Origin: Bradyrhizobium symbiodeficiens
GTDB lineage: Bacteria; Pseudomonadota; Alphaproteobacteria; Rhizobiales; Xanthobacteraceae
NCBI RefSeq assembly: GCF_002266465.3
Contig: NZ_CP029427.2
Span: forward strand, 3,970,501-4,034,500
Direction: 5' to 3'
DNA length: 64,000 nt
In this document: positions 62,647 through 64,000 of the stretch, piece by piece
How the letters are laid out: every line of letters starts with the position of its first letter
Numbering within the stretch: the first letter of the stretch is position 1
The notes under the pieces: model-generated
Seen by the model: only the letters and a program-made list of their open reading frames with translations
What the model was told of the DNA's origin: nothing
Database searches by the model: none
Position numbers and translations under genes: made by a program

Positions 62647-63855
62647 TTACGCGCGCGCATCCGCCGGTGCGCGCGCCTTGAGCAGCCGCGCGCAGACGAA
62701 GCCCAGCACGACCATGATCGCAGCGCTTGCGAACAGGGTCGGCATCTTGCCGGCATGCGCAAGCCCGAGGCCGTAGGCGAGCGGGCCCACCGTCTGCCCC
62801 ATGAAGAAGAAGAACGAGTGCAGCGACAACGCAGTCGCGCGCGCCTCGACCGAGAGCTCGCTGGCGAACACCTGCAGGCAGCCATGGGCGATGTAGAAGC
62901 CCCATCCCATCACGACGAGGTTGAGCGCCTGCACCTCCCAGCGCGGGCCGAACGCGACGGCGACGAGCTGCGAGGCGACCAGTGCCATGCCCGCAATCAT
63001 CATGCCCTTGACGCCGAGCCATGGCAGCAGGCGCGACACCGTGAGCGTGTAGAACAGGCCGCCGACCGCAAAGCCCGCGATGACCACACCTGCGATCGAC
63101 AGCGAGGTCTGCCCGAGCTCGAACAGGAACGAGGCGATGTAGGGAAACAGGCCGAGCACGCAGCAGCCTTCGACGAACACCGCCGAATAGCAGACATAGG
63201 CGTTGGGGTTGGTGAAGATGGTGCGGTAGCCGGCCTTCAGCGCCGACAGGCTTGTCTTCGGCGGATGCTTGACCTTGGCGCCATGAAAGCCCGCGGCAAC
63301 GGCGATCGACGCCACGATCACGAGCCCACCCAGCACCGCGAGCACGCCGCGCCAGCCGAGGAAATCGCCGATCAGGCCGGAGGCCGAGGCGCCGAGCAGA
63401 TTGCCGGTCATCGCGCCGGCCAGCGTGCGGCTGATCGCGACCTGGCGTTTCTCGGGCCCGACGAGATCGCTGGTCAGGCTGAGCGCCACCGGAAACACGC
63501 CGCCGGAGCCGATGCCGGCGAGGATGCGGGTCGCAAACAGAACCGGGAACGAGGTCGAGAATGCGCCCAGGATGTTGGCAAGGCCGAGCAGCGCGAGGCA
63601 GCCGATCATCAGCCGGGTCTTGCCGAACAGATCGGCGGCGGCGCCGACGATCGGCTGGATGATCGAGAAGGTGAAGGCGAACACCGCGGCAAAACCCGCG
63701 GCGGTGGCGATGCTGACGCCGAAATCCTCGGCGACGTGCGGCAGCACCGGATCGAGCGCACGTGCCGAAAGCGCTGCGGCGAAGCTTGCGCCCGATATGA
63801 CGTAGAGGGCCGTCGGCAAGCCGGGATCGTGCGGCGGCGCCTCGCCTTGCTGCAT
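62647..63855 (-). CDS. MFS transporter
   Basis: 402 residues with twelve hydrophobic segments, beginning YVISGASFAAALSARALDPVLPHVAEDFGVS. The MFS loop signatures are AADLFGKTRLMIG (between helices 2 and 3) and the helix-4/5 region RILAGIGSGGVFPVALSLTSDLV. Resembles drug/proton antiporters of the AraJ type. Its ATG overlaps the kdsA stop by one base (TGATG), implying translational coupling to LPS-precursor synthesis genes, though this may be incidental. Confidence 0.9.
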   Translation of the reverse strand: MQQGEAPPHDPGLPTALYVISGASFAAALSARALDPVLPHVAEDFGVSIATAAGFAAVFAFTFSIIQPIVGAAADLFGKTRLMIGCLALLGLANILGAFSTSFPVLFATRILAGIGSGGVFPVALSLTSDLVGPEKRQVAISRTLAGAMTGNLLGASASGLIGDFLGWRGVLAVLGGLVIVASIAVAAGFHGAKVKHPPKTSLSALKAGYRTIFTNPNAYVCYSAVFVEGCCVLGLFPYIASFLFELGQTSLSIAGVVIAGFAVGGLFYTLTVSRLLPWLGVKGMMIAGMALVASQLVAVAFGPRWEVQALNLVVMGWGFYIAHGCLQVFASELSVEARATALSLHSFFFFMGQTVGPLAYGLGLAHAGKMPTLFASAAIMVVLGFVCARLLKARAPADARA

Positions 63856-64000
63856 CAGCGCGGGCTCTTTGCCAGAGCGTCGAACGCCATCAGCCTTGCG
63901 ATCAGCCCCTCGAACTCGCGCAGCGGCACCATGTTGGGGCCGTCCGAGGGCGCACGGTCCGGGTCGGGATGGGTCTCGATGAATACGCCGGCGACCCCAA
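63855..64000 (-). CDS. kdsA: KDO-8-phosphate synthase, 3' end only
   Basis: The last 48 residues of a minus-strand gene running off the window: GVAGVFIETHPDPDRAPSDGPNMVPL, then EFEGLIARLMAFDALAKS. The HPDPDxAPSDGPNM signature is specific for the C-terminal part of KdsA, which condenses arabinose-5-phosphate and PEP for lipopolysaccharide. Proximity to eno is usual for this gene. Confidence 0.93.
   Translation of the reverse strand, partial: GVAGVFIETHPDPDRAPSDGPNMVPLREFEGLIARLMAFDALAKSPR

Overview
The window reads as chromosomal DNA of a high-GC alphaproteobacterium of the Bradyrhizobium/Nitrobacteraceae type. Grounds are the gene order (serS-tatCBA-scpBA-nagZ-SPOR protein-argS-dgt; pdhA-pdhB-pdhC-lpdA with DUF5076; eno-queF; kdsA), an ExoR-like Sel1 protein, an HWE-family histidine kinase, a cobalamin riboswitch over a TonB receptor, and at least seven families of palindromic intergenic repeats. 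The genus is an inference; no marker gene was compared.

1-10.5 kb is a tightly packed minus-strand housekeeping block: seryl-tRNA synthetase (cut by the window start), the Tat translocon, the ScpA/ScpB condensin partners, NagZ, a SPOR-domain envelope protein, arginyl-tRNA synthetase and a dGTPase-like HD hydrolase.

10.5-24.8 kb is an accessory island lying between dgt and erpA. Its base and codon use are visibly less GC-rich than the flanks. The left half looks like a defence module: a minus-strand Mrr-like nuclease, then a plus-strand run of two unrecognised proteins, an 893-residue protein with two KaiC/RecA-like ATPase domains (the second degenerate), a Vsr endonuclease and a C5-cytosine methyltransferase overlapping it. 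The right half is mobile-element or phage-satellite machinery: a phage Dam-type adenine methyltransferase, a serine recombinase, an orphan terminase small subunit, a ribbon-helix-helix regulator with a four-half-site operator, an AlpA/excisionase-like protein and a tyrosine integrase at the right edge. The combination recalls phage-inducible chromosomal islands carrying defence cargo. I do not recognise the KaiC/Mrr/Vsr/Dcm grouping as a named system.

24.8-42.6 kb returns to core DNA: erpA, a hybrid histidine kinase, xthA, ilvD with an overlapping ExoR-like gene, a repeat-rich gene-free stretch of about 1.4 kb, a B12-riboswitch-controlled TonB receptor with a membrane protein, a dual-kinase sensor with its response regulator, four small proteins and a membrane adenylate/guanylate cyclase.

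42.9-64 kb holds a soluble lytic transglycosylase, a tripartite-transporter binding protein, a threonine-synthase-like enzyme and the pyruvate dehydrogenase cluster (lpdA, pdhC, pdhB, pdhA, with a nucleoside deaminase, DUF5076 and a small membrane protein nested in it). These are followed by ftsB, an FMN reductase, a Tat-exported metallo-hydrolase, an AraC-regulator/SDR cassette flanked by a duplicated gene 3' end, an MDR oxidoreductase, enolase, QueF, a zinc-ribbon membrane protein, an MFS transporter and the 3' end of kdsA. No tRNA, rRNA or CRISPR array was seen.
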